64,000 bases of DNA from Sphingomonas sp. PP-CE-3A-406 (GCF_003688625.1 NZ_RCWY01000002.1:1-64000); one strand, 5' to 3'; counted from the first letter of the stretch, positions 8,835 to 18,138 are shown. A program made the numbers and translations. Notes: generated by a model from the letters alone, not told the origin.

Positions 8835-10436
8835 TTACATCCTGAACACGCCGAACGCGGGGCGTTCGGGGATGGGAGCGTTGAGCGTCGCGGCGAAGGC
8901 CAGGCCCAGCACGTCGCGCGTTTGAGCGGGATCGATGATGCCGTCGTCCCACAACCGCGCGGTGGCGTACCACGGGTTGCCCTCATCCTCGTATTTCTGG
9001 CGGACCGGCGCCTTGAAGGCTTCGGCCTGTTCGGGGGTCCAGCTTTCCGCGTCGCGGTGGACGGTGGCGAGGACGGAAGCCGCTTGCTCGCCGCCCATCA
9101 CGCTGATCCGGCTGTTGGGCCAGGTGAACAGGAAGCGCGGCGAATAGGCGCGGCCGCACATGCCGTAATTACCCGCGCCGAAGCTGCCGCCGATCAGCAC
9201 GGTGATCTTCGGGACGGTCGCGGTGGCGACGGCAGTGACGAGCTTTGCGCCGTGCTTGGCAATGCCCTCCGCCTCGTATTTGCCGCCGACCATGAAGCCG
9301 GAGATGTTCTGGAGGAACAGCAGCGGGATGCGGCGCTGGCAGGCGAGTTCGATGAAATGTGCGCCCTTCTGTGCGCTTTCGCTGAACAGTACGCCGTTAT
9401 TGGCGAGGATCGCGATCGGGATGCCCCAGATATGCGCGAACCCGCAGACGAGGCTGGTGCCGTAGAGCGCCTTGAACTCGTGGAACTCGCTGCCGTCGAC
9501 GAGGCGCGCGATGACTTCGTGGACGTCGTAGGGTGCGCGGACGTCGCTGGGGACGATGCCGTACAGCTCTTCCGGCGCGAACTTCGGCGGCTTGGGCTGC
9601 TGGAGGTTTACCGCGGTCTGCGCCTGCGGTTGCAGCGTCGAGACGATGTCGCGGACGATCGTCAGCGCGTGTTCGTCGTTCTCGGCGACGTGATCGACCA
9701 CGCCCGAGCGGCGGCCGTGCGTGTCGGCGCCGCCCAGTTCCTCGGCTGAGATGACTTCGCCGGTCGCGGCCTTCACCAGAGGCGGGCCGGCGAGGAAGAT
9801 CGTCCCCTGCCCGCGGACGATGATCGTCTCGTCGGACATCGCGGGGACATATGCGCCGCCCGCGGTGCAGCTGCCCATGACGCAGGCGATCTGCGGGATG
9901 CCGAGCGCGGACATGGTGGCCTGGTTGAAGAAGATCCGACCGAAATGATCGCGGTCGGGGAAGACCTCCGCCTGGTGCGGCAGGTTCGCGCCGCCGCTGT
10001 CGACGAGGTAGATGCAGGGGAGCCGGTTTTCCTGAGCGATTTCCTGGGCTCGCAGGTGTTTCTTGACGGTCAGCGGGAAATAGGTGCCGCCCTTCACCGT
10101 CGCATCGTTGCACAGGATCATGCACTGGCGACCCGACACGCGGCCGATCCCGGCGATCACGCCGGCGCCGGGGACCTCATCGTCATAGAGGCCGTTCGCG
10201 ACGAGCTGGCCTATTTCGAGGAACGGCGAACCGGGGTCGAGCAGACGTTCGACGCGGTCGCGCGGAAGGAGCTTGCCGCGGGCCGTGTGGCGCTCGCGGG
10301 ACTTGGCGTTGCCGCCTAGCCCGGTGCGGGCGACGTCCTCGCGGAGGGTTTCGGCGAGTGCGCGGTTGTGCGTGGCGTTCGCGCGGAAGGTCTCGCTGTC
10401 GGGGGACAGCGCGGAGGTCAGGACGGGCGCGGTCAT
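8835..10436 (-). CDS. mccB: 3-methylcrotonyl-CoA carboxylase beta subunit (carboxyltransferase)
   Basis: 533 residues, the usual MccB length. It has the N-terminal and C-terminal crotonase-like carboxyltransferase halves. Visible signatures include [34 protein letters not shown] (CoA-binding half) and [20 protein letters not shown] and [19 protein letters not shown] (carboxybiotin half); this set is characteristic of MCC rather than propionyl-CoA carboxylase. It transfers CO2 from biotin on MccA to 3-methylcrotonyl-CoA, giving 3-methylglutaconyl-CoA. Its ATG at 10434-10436 directly abuts a repeat element whose terminus reads GGGGAGGATTGG on this strand, so the Shine-Dalgarno appears to be supplied by the repeat. 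It lies downstream of isovaleryl-CoA dehydrogenase. Confidence 0.93.
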   Translation of the reverse strand: MTAPVLTSALSPDSETFRANATHNRALAETLREDVARTGLGGNAKSRERHTARGKLLPRDRVERLLDPGSPFLEIGQLVANGLYDDEVPGAGVIAGIGRVSGRQCMILCNDATVKGGTYFPLTVKKHLRAQEIAQENRLPCIYLVDSGGANLPHQAEVFPDRDHFGRIFFNQATMSALGIPQIACVMGSCTAGGAYVPAMSDETIIVRGQGTIFLAGPPLVKAATGEVISAEELGGADTHGRRSGVVDHVAENDEHALTIVRDIVSTLQPQAQTAVNLQQPKPPKFAPEELYGIVPSDVRAPYDVHEVIARLVDGSEFHEFKALYGTSLVCGFAHIWGIPIAILANNGVLFSESAQKGAHFIELACQRRIPLLFLQNISGFMVGGKYEAEGIAKHGAKLVTAVATATVPKITVLIGGSFGAGNYGMCGRAYSPRFLFTWPNSRISVMGGEQAASVLATVHRDAESWTPEQAEAFKAPVRQKYEDEGNPWYATARLWDDGIIDPAQTRDVLGLAFAATLNAPIPERPAFGVFRM

Positions 10437-10437
10437 G

Positions 10438-10596
10438 CCAATCCTCCCCGGCAGGGGGAGGGGGACCGTTCGTCCGCTTGGGCGAAGGGTGGAGGGGGGC
10501 TTCCGCCGACGTTGCGTGTGGGGTGAGCCCCCTCCACCGCTACGCGGTCCCCCTCCACCGCTACGCGGTCCCCCTCCCCGTTTCGGGGAGGATTGG
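10438..10596. repeat. MITE/REP-like element bounded by 13-bp inverted repeats
   Basis: The ends are CCAATCCTCCCCG (10438-10450) and its exact reverse complement (10584-10596). The interior is G/C-rich and holds a 21-bp unit repeated twice (10528-10548, 10549-10569) with the start of a third copy. Each unit contains the small palindrome ACCGCTACGCGGT. It fills almost all of the space between the isovaleryl-CoA dehydrogenase and mccB genes, and its left end provides a GGGGAGGA Shine-Dalgarno for mccB. Termini of the same type occur at 55922-56028. Confidence 0.85.
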
Positions 10597-10605
10597 CGGG
10601 GGCCA

Positions 10606-11772
10606 TTACTGCGCTACCTTGGGAGCGGCACCGATCAGTTCTCTGCCGATCAACATCCGCCGAATCTCGTTCGTCCCGGCGCCGATGTCGAGCAACTTCG
10701 CGTCGCGCATGAACCGTTCGACCGGCCAGTCCTTGGTATACCCGGCCCCGCCGAGCGCCTGGATCGATTCGAGCGACACCTTCACCGCGCTCTCGCTCGC
10801 CAGCAGGATCGCGCCCGCCGCGTCGAACCGAGTCGTCTTGCCGGCATCGCACGACTTCGCCACCGCATAGACGTACGCACGCGCCGAACTCAGCGCGACA
10901 TACATGTCGGCAACCTTCGCCTGGATCAGCTGGAACTGGCCGATCGGCGTGCCGAACTGCTTCCGCTCACGGACGTACGGGATCACGACGTCGAGGCACG
11001 CCTGCATGATGCCGAGCTGGATACCCGCGAGCACCGCGCGCTCGTAGTCGAGGCCCGACATCAAGACGCCGACGCCGCCGTTCTCGGGGCCCATGACGTT
11101 CTCGAACGGTACTTCGCAATCTGTGAAGACGAGTTCCGCCGTGGGAGAACCACGCATACCCATCTTGTCGATCTTCTGGCCGATCGCGAAGCCCGGCATG
11201 TCCTTCTCGATCAGGAACGCGGTGATCCCGCGCGAGCCTTCGCCGGTCTTCGCATAGACGACCAAAGTGTCGGCATAGGCCGCGTTGGTGATCCAGAACT
11301 TCGTGCCGTTGAGGACGTAGCCCGCGTCGGTCTTGACCGCTTTCAGCTTCATCGAGACGACGTCGGAGCCCGCCCCCGCCTCGGACATGGCGAGGCTGCC
11401 GACATGCTCGCCCGACACGAGCTTGGGGAGATACTTGGCCTTCTGCTCGGGATTGCCCCAGCGGCGGATCTGGTTGACGCACAGGTTCGAGTGCGCGCCG
11501 TAGCTGAGCCCGATCGACGCGGACGCGCGCGAGACTTCCTCGACCGCAACGACGTGTTCGAGATAGCCCAGGCCGAGTCCGCCATATTCTTCCTCGACGG
11601 TGATACCGTGCAGGCCGAGTTCGCCCATCGCCGGCCAGAGTTCGCGCGGGAACCAGTCGTCCGCATCGATCTTCGCCGCCAGCGGAGCGATCTTGTCCGC
11701 GGCGAACCGCTGCGTGGACTCGCGGATCATGTCCGCAGATTCGCCCAGCGCGAAATCGAAATCGTTCAGCAT
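10606..11772 (-). CDS. ivd: Isovaleryl-CoA dehydrogenase (acyl-CoA dehydrogenase family)
   Basis: 388 residues, matching bacterial isovaleryl-CoA dehydrogenase (LiuA). The N-terminal helical domain is followed by the ACAD signature [17 protein letters not shown], the middle beta domain with [18 protein letters not shown], and a C-terminal helical domain with [17 protein letters not shown]. The Glu in that last motif is at the catalytic-base position special to isovaleryl-CoA dehydrogenases. The second signature [20 protein letters not shown] is also present. It oxidises isovaleryl-CoA to 3-methylcrotonyl-CoA, passing electrons to ETF. ATG 11772 is the only start giving the family N-terminus [12 protein letters not shown]. 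It is the first gene of the leucine operon and divergent from a Crp/Fnr regulator. Confidence 0.92.
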   Translation of the reverse strand: MLNDFDFALGESADMIRESTQRFAADKIAPLAAKIDADDWFPRELWPAMGELGLHGITVEEEYGGLGLGYLEHVVAVEEVSRASASIGLSYGAHSNLCVNQIRRWGNPEQKAKYLPKLVSGEHVGSLAMSEAGAGSDVVSMKLKAVKTDAGYVLNGTKFWITNAAYADTLVVYAKTGEGSRGITAFLIEKDMPGFAIGQKIDKMGMRGSPTAELVFTDCEVPFENVMGPENGGVGVLMSGLDYERAVLAGIQLGIMQACLDVVIPYVRERKQFGTPIGQFQLIQAKVADMYVALSSARAYVYAVAKSCDAGKTTRFDAAGAILLASESAVKVSLESIQALGGAGYTKDWPVERFMRDAKLLDIGAGTNEIRRMLIGRELIGAAPKVAQ

Positions 11773-11931
11773 GCCATCTCCGTGTCGCCTCGCTTGCCGA
11801 GGCTGTTGCGCGGCGACTAGCACAGCGCTTCCTCGTGCGAAACCAGCGGTGAAACGGTCATCCCCCCTTCCCGCTGGGCGATGTTCGTGCGAACGATATT
11901 TGCTCATGGGGTGTGGACGTAAGGCACGAAG
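11773..11931. promoter_or_regulatory. Divergent promoter region between ivd operon and Crp/Fnr regulator
   Basis: This 159-bp spacer separates the leucine operon from an oppositely oriented Crp/Fnr-type regulator and must carry both promoters. I do not see a clean FNR or CRP half-site pair (TTGAT...ATCAA or TGTGA...TCACA), so the operator cannot be placed. Confidence 0.45.
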
Positions 11932-12666
11932 ATGCAATTGAGCGGTTTGATCGCGCGGCTGGGTCGACATCTCGACCTGACCGAAGCGGAGCGGGACGCG
12001 ATCCTGCAGGCGGAAAAGGGCGAGCGACGCCTGAAAGCGGGCGACGTGCTGATGGCGGAGGGTGGCGAAAGCCATGCGCTGTACGTCGTGCGCCAGGGCT
12101 GGCTGCATTCGTCGACCAAGCTGATCACCGGCGGGCGGCAGATCCTGCGGTTTCATTATGCGGGCGACCTGATCGGGACGTCGAGCATGGCGTGGTCGCA
12201 GGCGGCGGCGACACTGACCGCGATCTCCGACTGTATCGTCATCGAGATGCCGAAGAATGCCCTTGGCCAGCTGTTCCGCGCGCAACCGCGGATCGCCGGG
12301 CTGCTCTACGCGATCGCCGCGGCCGAGAACGTCGCGATGAGCGACCGGCTGACGACGATCGGCCGGATGGGGGCGAGCGAGCGGCTGTCGACGCTGCTGC
12401 TCGATATCATGGCGCGGCTGCGGGTGACCGCGGGCGGGATCGTCGACTCGTTCGACCTGCCGCTCACGCAGACCGATATCGGCGATGCGCTCGGGCTGAC
12501 CAAGGTACACGTCAACCGGACGATCCGCGCGCTGGAGAAGTCCGGCGTGATCGAGCGGACCGGACGGCGGGTCAAGATCGTCGACGAGAAAGCGCTCGTC
12601 GCGGCGACCGGGTTCGTCGATCGCTACGGCGAGATCGAGACGGCGTGGTTGCCCGCCGCCGCGTGA
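11932..12666 (+). CDS. Crp/Fnr-family transcriptional regulator
   Basis: 244 residues. The N-terminal cyclic-nucleotide-binding-type beta barrel (residues about 20-115) includes [23 protein letters not shown] and the roll [15 protein letters not shown] long dimerisation helix follows, then a C-terminal winged helix with [20 protein letters not shown]. There is no N-terminal cysteine cluster of the FNR type, so it is not an oxygen-sensing FeS protein, and the cAMP-contact Arg-Ser pair of Crp is not obvious. The ligand is unknown. It is divergent from the ivd operon and could regulate it, but Crp/Fnr proteins of this kind are common in sphingomonads beside unrelated genes. Confidence 0.88.
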   Translation: MQLSGLIARLGRHLDLTEAERDAILQAEKGERRLKAGDVLMAEGGESHALYVVRQGWLHSSTKLITGGRQILRFHYAGDLIGTSSMAWSQAAATLTAISDCIVIEMPKNALGQLFRAQPRIAGLLYAIAAAENVAMSDRLTTIGRMGASERLSTLLLDIMARLRVTAGGIVDSFDLPLTQTDIGDALGLTKVHVNRTIRALEKSGVIERTGRRVKIVDEKALVAATGFVDRYGEIETAWLPAAA

Positions 12667-12669
12667 AAT

Positions 12670-13005
12670 TCAGGTGCGATCGACCACGAACAGCGTAACG
12701 CGGTCGTACTTGATGTCGCCGGGATTGAAGATCGCATCGGGGACGAACGGGCGATCGATGACCTCGATGTCCTTCAACCCGGCGAGCTTGAACGTCCCGA
12801 GCTTGATCTCCTTGGGCGGCTGACCGTCGCGCTCGAGCGTGATCGCATCGACGAACACGTCGTCATGCTTGGTATAGAGGATGTGCGGGGCGAGCGTGCA
12901 GACCATCCGGTTATACGTCGCGGTAATGCACTGGCGCAGCGCGATCGCCTGCAACAGCAGAGCGTTCGCGTTGGCGGGCGAGGACTGGTCGGGGGTCGAG
13001 GTCAT
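12670..13005 (-). CDS. Small WYL-like hypothetical protein
   Basis: 111 residues. The pattern LLLQAIALRQCITATYNRMVCTLAPHILYTKHDDVFVDA is like the WYL fold (a short strand-rich sensor domain often fused to HTH regulators), then an end block ending DRVTLFVVDRT. No DNA-binding domain is attached. An ATG three codons upstream (13014) is equally possible. It is convergent with the Crp/Fnr gene, with 3 nt between stops. Function unknown; the WYL similarity is by eye and moderate. Confidence 0.65.
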   Translation of the reverse strand: MTSTPDQSSPANANALLLQAIALRQCITATYNRMVCTLAPHILYTKHDDVFVDAITLERDGQPPKEIKLGTFKLAGLKDIEVIDRPFVPDAIFNPGDIKYDRVTLFVVDRT

Positions 13006-13094
13006 GTTGTGCATCGCAGCATAAGTTGGGGGATCGGAGCCGTTAGGCCGAACGCGGCGCTCGCGACAAGGCCTAACTTGCCGCAAGCGCCGGT

Positions 13095-13910
13095 TTAGCC
13101 TGCGGCGTCGACCTCGTCGGTGTGAACGTCGAAGCCGACCAGACGTGCCGGGCCGAAGCTGGTGGTCAGCGCGGTATCGGTCGCGTCCCTCCCCCGCGCC
13201 ATCAGGATCCGGCCGATCCGGGGACGGTTGTGGCGCGCGTCGAGCGTGTGCCAGGTGCCACCGAGATACACGTCGAACCATGCGGAGAAGTCCATCGGCG
13301 CGTCGACCGGCGGGATGCCGATATCGCCCAGGTAGCCGGTGCAGTAGCGCGCCGGGATGTTCATGCAGCGGCACAGGGTGATCGCGAGGTGCGCAAAGTC
13401 GCGGCACACGCCCTGGCGCTCCTGATACACGTCCCACGCGGTCTTGGTCGGGCGCGCGAAGTGATAGCCGAACTCGACATGGTCGTGCGCGAAATCGACG
13501 ATCGCCTGGACCCGCTCCCAGCCCGCGGGGACGTGCCCGAACAGCGACCACGCGGTCTCGGAGAGCCGGTCGGTCTCGCAGTATCGGCTGCCGAGCAGGT
13601 AGATGAGGACGTCGTCGGGCAAATCCTCGACCGCGTGCTGGACCGCGTCGGGGGAGACGGGGTCCGGCAGGCCGCTATCCTCGATCGTGAAGTCGCACGA
13701 CAGCGTCAGGCCGCCCTTGGGGACGGTGAAGCGCGAGCAGACGTTGCCGAACGCATCGAGATAATCATAGGTCGGCACGTCCGGATCGGCCGCGAGCCGA
13801 TGCGGCGTCACCAGATCCTTGTTGCGCGAAGGGTGCAGGCTCAGCATCGCCATCATCGGCGTCGCCACATCGGTCTCGAAACGAATGTCGTAGCCAGCTC
13901 TGATCAGCAT
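13095..13910 (-). CDS. Transglutaminase-like protein with altered catalytic site
   Basis: About 271 residues. An N-terminal bacterial transglutaminase-like beta domain is followed by a transglutaminase core with the Cys nucleophile in QGVCRDFAH. At the usual His position ('HAW' in the neighbour) this protein reads DFSAWF, and the Asp motif is LDARHNRPRIGR. Serine thus occupies the expected His position, so classic transglutaminase or protease chemistry may be lost or changed. I chose ATG 13910 because AAGGGGGG lies about 8 nt upstream; an ATG at 13940 overlaps the neighbour stop as ATGA and is the alternative. It is downstream of the second transglutaminase gene. Pairs like this often accompany alpha-E and ATP-grasp proteins in peptide-modification loci, but those are absent here. 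Confidence 0.82.
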   Translation of the reverse strand: MLIRAGYDIRFETDVATPMMAMLSLHPSRNKDLVTPHRLAADPDVPTYDYLDAFGNVCSRFTVPKGGLTLSCDFTIEDSGLPDPVSPDAVQHAVEDLPDDVLIYLLGSRYCETDRLSETAWSLFGHVPAGWERVQAIVDFAHDHVEFGYHFARPTKTAWDVYQERQGVCRDFAHLAITLCRCMNIPARYCTGYLGDIGIPPVDAPMDFSAWFDVYLGGTWHTLDARHNRPRIGRILMARGRDATDTALTTSFGPARLVGFDVHTDEVDAAG

Positions 13911-13936
13911 CGATGCCCCCCTTGGATGCCCTGGTG

Positions 13937-14854
13937 TCATGCGGATTGCGATGATGGATGCTGGTGACGCGCGACCTCCGCGTCCTCGTCGACGGTGATG
14001 TCGACCGACACGCTCATGTCGAGAAAGCTGCCGGGAAAGCCGCTCCAGGTCCCCGAGACCGGCACCGCCTGATAGATGTCGCGCGCGATCGCGACGCGGA
14101 CGAGCCCGCGATTGCCGACTATGCCGTTGGTCGGATCGAACTCGACCCAGCCCGAGCCAGGCAAATACACGCGGACCCAGGCGTGCGTGTTGCCGCCACC
14201 GGTGCGATGCTCCCGACGTGTAGGATTGTAGACATAGCCCGACACGAACCGCGCCGCGAAGCCGAGCGCGCGGACCGCCTCGATCATCAGCATCGCATAG
14301 TCGCGGCAGGTGCCTTTGCGCGTCGTCAGAGTCTCGATCGGCGACTGCGTGCCCTTCTCCGGGCGCTGGACGTAGGTGAATTCGCGTTTGATCGCGGCGG
14401 TCATCTCCGACAGCATCGCCAGCGTATCGGTCTTCCCGCCGGTCCCGACGAAGCGCCGCGCCCAGCTGTCGATCTGGCGTTGCGGGTCATGATGCTGGCG
14501 CTCGATCGAGCGCAGCAGGTCGGGCATTTCCTCCGACGAATAGGTAAACGGATACTGCCGCGCATAGCGTTCGATATCGACCCGCTGCAGTTCGGCCGGG
14601 CTGTGGTCGAGGCGGACGGTGCTGTCGATCACGAGGTCCTTCGCACGCTTGGCGAAAGTGGCGATCGCGACCGAATTGCCAAACACGTCGTGCAGCCAGC
14701 GCACGTCGGAAGGTTCAGGCGTGATCGTCAGCGTCGCGTCGATCAGGTGCTGATCGTAGCTTTCGCGCGGTCGGACCATGATCCGGTGCTCGCCGAACGC
14801 AACCGGTTGGCGATACGAGTATTTGGTTACATGAGAGAGCGTTAGAGATGGCAT
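13937..14854 (-). CDS. Transglutaminase family protein
   Basis: About 305 residues. The N-terminal domain starts PSLTLSHVTKYSYRQPVAFG, typical of the bacterial transglutaminase N-terminal domain. The core has the Cys in RKGTCRDYAMLMIEA, the His in GGNTHAWVRVYLPG and the Asp in WVEFDPTNG, so the Cys-His-Asp triad is intact. Such cytoplasmic proteins are cysteine peptidase or amidase-like enzymes of unknown substrate. I chose ATG 14854 for the conserved N-terminus; upstream in-frame starts would run into the divergent gene. It is divergent from the N-formylglutamate amidohydrolase gene, with 16 nt between starts, and followed by the second transglutaminase. Confidence 0.87.
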   Translation of the reverse strand: MPSLTLSHVTKYSYRQPVAFGEHRIMVRPRESYDQHLIDATLTITPEPSDVRWLHDVFGNSVAIATFAKRAKDLVIDSTVRLDHSPAELQRVDIERYARQYPFTYSSEEMPDLLRSIERQHHDPQRQIDSWARRFVGTGGKTDTLAMLSEMTAAIKREFTYVQRPEKGTQSPIETLTTRKGTCRDYAMLMIEAVRALGFAARFVSGYVYNPTRREHRTGGGNTHAWVRVYLPGSGWVEFDPTNGIVGNRGLVRVAIARDIYQAVPVSGTWSGFPGSFLDMSVSVDITVDEDAEVARHQHPSSQSA

Positions 14855-14870
14855 CGAGGATCCACGTCGC

Positions 14871-15698
14871 ATGAACAGCACTGCCAGCCAAACGCTGCTT
14901 AGGACCGAAGATGCCGCACCGGTCGTCGTGGTCAACCCCAAAGGTGCGTCATCGTTCCTGTTGATCGGCGATCACGCGGGAAATGCGGTGCCGAAGCGGT
15001 TGAATGCGCTGGGCCTGAGCGATGTAGATCTGGCGCGGCATATCGGCTGGGACATCGGCATCGGCGACCTCGGTGCGATGTTGGCGGAGAAACTCGATGC
15101 GGTGTTCGTGCGCCAGACCTATTCGCGGCTCGTGATCGACTGCAACCGCAGCGAGACCCAGCCGGATCTGATCACGGACATCAGCGATGCGACGATCGTC
15201 CCGGGCAATGCCGGCCTGCGCGCCGTGGACCGTGCGGCTCGGCTGGCGGAGATCCATGCGCCGTATCAGGCGGCGATCGCGGCCGAGCTGGCGCGGCGCG
15301 ATGCGGCGGGGATGCGGACCATCCTCGTCGCGCTCCACAGCTTCACGCCCGCGATGCGTGGTGCGCTGCGCGATCAGGCGCGGCCCTGGCAGATCGGTAT
15401 CCTCCACGACGGCGGCGACACGGGTTTTGCACACGCGCTGCTCGATGTGTTGCGGACCGAGCCCGATCTGACGGTGGGCGACAACGAGCCGTACCGCATG
15501 GACCTGATCGATTACACCGTCCCACGCCACGCCTATCCGGGACGACGGCCTTATGCGGAGATCGAGATCCGGCAGGACCTGCTCGGCTCGACCGACGGCT
15601 GCGCGGCATGGGCGGATCGGCTGGCGCGGTTGCTGCCGGTCGCCGCCGACGCGAGTGCGGGGACTCGACATCCCGCAGGTGTGACTGGCGTTCGCTGA
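14871..15698 (+). CDS. N-formylglutamate amidohydrolase family protein
   Basis: 275 residues of the N-formylglutamate deformylase (HutG-type zinc hydrolase) family. Family features are SSFLLIGDHAGNAVPKRL (metal-binding region), HIGWDIGIGDLGAMLAEKL, YSRLVIDCNRS (conserved Arg and Asp) and LVALHSFTPAMRG. Classic enzymes release formate and glutamate in histidine breakdown. No hut genes are nearby, so this may act on another N-acyl amino acid; many sphingomonads carry such orphans. The last 20 residues are low complexity. The start is 16 nt from the divergent transglutaminase start, so regulatory DNA is shared or overlaps coding sequence. Confidence 0.85.
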   Translation: MNSTASQTLLRTEDAAPVVVVNPKGASSFLLIGDHAGNAVPKRLNALGLSDVDLARHIGWDIGIGDLGAMLAEKLDAVFVRQTYSRLVIDCNRSETQPDLITDISDATIVPGNAGLRAVDRAARLAEIHAPYQAAIAAELARRDAAGMRTILVALHSFTPAMRGALRDQARPWQIGILHDGGDTGFAHALLDVLRTEPDLTVGDNEPYRMDLIDYTVPRHAYPGRRPYAEIEIRQDLLGSTDGCAAWADRLARLLPVAADASAGTRHPAGVTGVR

Positions 15699-15745
15699 AC
15701 GAACCAGCGACGATCTAAAAAAGGGGGGAGGAACGCCCCCACCCC

Positions 15746-15771
15746 GTCATCCTGACGTTTGTCAGTATGAC
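15746..15771. terminator. Hairpin after amidohydrolase gene, related to the GTCATCCTGAC repeat family
   Basis: GTCATCCTGAC, a GTTT loop, then GTCAGTATGAC: an 11-bp stem with one mismatch. The left arm is the same core found in the large inverted repeat at 63333-63417. It lies about 48 bp after the N-formylglutamate amidohydrolase stop and may act as a terminator, though there is no strong T run. Confidence 0.55.
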
Positions 15772-15866
15772 CTCAGCGCGAGCTCTCCCAGCTTCCAAGG
15801 CCGATCCGTGTTGCATTGCGGTAACAGCCAGTCAACGATGTGCCGACCTCACCCAATTCAAACTTG

Positions 15867-15882
15867 ATATGATGTATCATAT
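15867..15882. promoter_or_regulatory. Perfect dyad upstream of TonB receptor, candidate Zur operator
   Basis: ATATGAT-GT-ATCATAT is a perfect 7+2+7 inverted repeat, AT-rich in a GC-rich genome, 45 bp before the ATG of the TonB-dependent receptor. Its size, symmetry and ATGAT/ATCAT half-sites resemble Fur-family operators, and Zur sites in alphaproteobacteria in particular. With the ZnuD-like product this suggests zinc-repressed expression. This is an inference from symmetry and context only. Confidence 0.5.
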
Positions 15883-15926
15883 AGTTTTAATCGTCGGTTC
15901 ATTCGGGGACGACACGGGGAAATTTA

Positions 15927-18092
15927 ATGAAGACGATGCTGTTCGGCGCCACCGCCCTGGCCGCCCTCCTGGCCGCACAGGCGCACGCGCAGACGACCGC
16001 CGCGGATCCTGCGACGCCCGCCCCCGCCCCGGCATCGGTCGGATCGACCAATCAGCGCGACATCATCGTCACCGCGCCGATCCAGACCAGTGAGCGCGAC
16101 GTCTTGCAGGGCACCACCGTCCTGACCGGCCAGGAACTCACCCGCCAGCTGCGCCCGTCGATCGGCGAGACCCTCGCGCGCCAGCCCGGCGTATCGGCAT
16201 CGTCGTTCGGCCCGAGCGCCTCGCGTCCGATCCTGCGCGGCTTCCAGGGTGACCGCATCCGCGTGCTGACCGACGGGATCGGCTCGATCGACGTGTCGAA
16301 TACCTCGGTCGACCACGCCGTCATCATCGATCCGCTGCTCGCCGAGCGTATCGAGATCCTCCGCGGCCCCAGCGCGCTGCTGTACGGCACGTCGGCGGTC
16401 GGCGGCGTCGTCAACGTCATCGACACGCGCATCCCGCGCACGGTCCCCGAGAACGGCTACCGCGTGAACGGCATCGCCAACTATGGTTCGGCCGCCAACG
16501 AGCGCTCGGGCGGGATGGCGGGCGACGTCGCGGTCGGCTCGCATCTCGTGCTCCACGCCGATGGCTCGTACCTCAAGTCAGGCGACCTGCGCACCGGCGG
16601 CTACATCCTCTCGCGCGACGCCCGCGCGCAGGCATTGGCGACGGCGGCCACCACACCCGTTGATCCGAACGACGCCGAGTCCATCGACTATGCCGCATCG
16701 GCGCGGTTGAAGGGCAAGCTGCCCAACACGCAGGCCGAGACCTGGACCGCGGGCGCCGGCGCGTCGATCATCACCGACACTGGCAATCTCGGCATCTCGT
16801 ACAGCCATTACGACAGCCTGTACGGCGTACCGATCCGCTACGCCACGCAACCCGGCCAGGAACAGGAAGCCCCGCGGCTCGACGTCGTCCAGAACCGCGT
16901 CGACCTGCGCGGCGAGATCGATACCGGCGGCGACGTCATCAGCAAGATCCGCATCCGCGCGGGGCAGGCGAGCTATCGCCATTTCGAGCTCGAGGAGGAC
17001 AACTCCGTCGGCACCGCCTTCTACAACAAGGGTCTCGAAGGACGCCTGGAGGTCATCCAGGCGAACCGCGGCGGCTGGCAGGGCGCGTCGGGCGTGCAGT
17101 TCTACAACCGCATCTTCAACGTGGTCGGCGACGAGGCTTTCCTGCCGAAGAACGAGACCAACCAGACCGGCCTCTTCACGCTTCAGCAGTATGATTCGGG
17201 CAAGTTCCGCGCCGAGGGCGGCGTCCGCTACGAGATCACCGATCTCGCTGCGCGCACGCCCGAGGACGATCTGCGCTTCTTCCGTGGCAGCCAGAGCTAT
17301 CATTCGGTTTCGGGTTCGCTCGGTGCCTCCTACGCGCTGACCGACAGCATTCGCGTTGGCCTGAACGGCTCGCGGACCGAGCGTGCGCCATCTGCCGAAG
17401 AACTGTTCGCGAACGGTGCGCATGCCGGCACGCAGGCGTATGAACTGGGCAATCCGAACTTCCGGTTGGAGAAGTCGTGGGGCCTAGAAGGCACGCTGCA
17501 CGCGCATGGCGACGGATTCAGCTTCGACGCGTCGGCCTATTACAACTGGTTCTCGAACTACATCTCGGAGAACCAGGTCGCGTCGACGGTCTGCCAGGCG
17601 GCCGCCGATCCTTCGGGCCGGACCGTCGACCTGCCGTGCTTCCAGTATCAGCAGGCCGACGCGCGCTATTACGGGTTCGAGGCGGATGCGTCGGTGAAGG
17701 TCGCGCAGATCGGCGGCTATGCGGTCAACGCCGACGTGCTGGGCGACTACGTCCATGCCAACATCGTCGACCAGGGCCCCGTCCCGCGCATCCCGCCGAT
17801 GCGCGTGCTGGGCGGGATCGAGGCGCAGGGCGACCGGATCAACGGCCGCGTCGAGGTCGAGCACGTATTCGACCAGAACCGCATCGCCGCGTTCGAGACG
17901 AAGACCAACGCGTACACGATGGTCAACGCCTCGATCGGCCTCAGCCCGTTCGGCAAGGAGTCGAAGACGACGTTGCTGTTGAGCGCGAACAATCTGTTCG
18001 ACGTGAACGCCCGCCGCGCGACGAGCTTCCTCAAGGATTTCGCGCCGCTCGCAGGCCGCGATTTCCGCGCGACGCTGCGCTTCGGGTTGTAA
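15927..18092 (+). CDS. TonB-dependent outer membrane receptor, ZnuD-like
   Basis: 721 residues. Signal peptide MKTMLFGATALAALLAAQAHA. A TonB-box-like stretch DIIVTAP lies near residue 48. The plug domain (about 55-160) has GETLARQPGVSASSFGPSASR, ILRGFQGDRIRVLTDGIG, and ERIEILRGPSALLYGTSAVG. A 22-strand-type barrel follows and ends in a terminal Phe-X-Leu (LRFGL). The plug sequence and overall size are closest to the ZnuD zinc/heme receptor group by recognition; no long His-rich extracellular loop is evident. It imports a metal or chelate across the outer membrane using TonB. An operator-like dyad upstream supports metal regulation. It stands alone and is convergent with the trehalose operon. 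Confidence 0.85.
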   Translation: MKTMLFGATALAALLAAQAHAQTTAADPATPAPAPASVGSTNQRDIIVTAPIQTSERDVLQGTTVLTGQELTRQLRPSIGETLARQPGVSASSFGPSASRPILRGFQGDRIRVLTDGIGSIDVSNTSVDHAVIIDPLLAERIEILRGPSALLYGTSAVGGVVNVIDTRIPRTVPENGYRVNGIANYGSAANERSGGMAGDVAVGSHLVLHADGSYLKSGDLRTGGYILSRDARAQALATAATTPVDPNDAESIDYAASARLKGKLPNTQAETWTAGAGASIITDTGNLGISYSHYDSLYGVPIRYATQPGQEQEAPRLDVVQNRVDLRGEIDTGGDVISKIRIRAGQASYRHFELEEDNSVGTAFYNKGLEGRLEVIQANRGGWQGASGVQFYNRIFNVVGDEAFLPKNETNQTGLFTLQQYDSGKFRAEGGVRYEITDLAARTPEDDLRFFRGSQSYHSVSGSLGASYALTDSIRVGLNGSRTERAPSAEELFANGAHAGTQAYELGNPNFRLEKSWGLEGTLHAHGDGFSFDASAYYNWFSNYISENQVASTVCQAAADPSGRTVDLPCFQYQQADARYYGFEADASVKVAQIGGYAVNADVLGDYVHANIVDQGPVPRIPPMRVLGGIEAQGDRINGRVEVEHVFDQNRIAAFETKTNAYTMVNASIGLSPFGKESKTTLLLSANNLFDVNARRATSFLKDFAPLAGRDFRATLRFGL

Positions 18093-18138
18093 GGCCCAGA
18101 CCCTCGCGGTCGTCACTGCAGGGTGACGGCGGCGGGGT

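Noticed and set aside
10528..10580. Tandem 21-bp units near 10.5 kb as a possible CRISPR array
   Set aside because: Units are contiguous with no unique spacers and there are only two full copies; it is a tandem repeat within a REP-like element.
11773..12510. Upstream extension of the isovaleryl-CoA dehydrogenase frame
   Set aside because: It runs antisense to the Crp/Fnr gene and lacks the ACAD N-terminus; ATG 11772 fits the family length.
12670..13551. Extended 293-codon frame of the WYL-like gene
   Set aside because: The upstream 180 codons are Arg-rich and lie in another frame of the transglutaminase gene.
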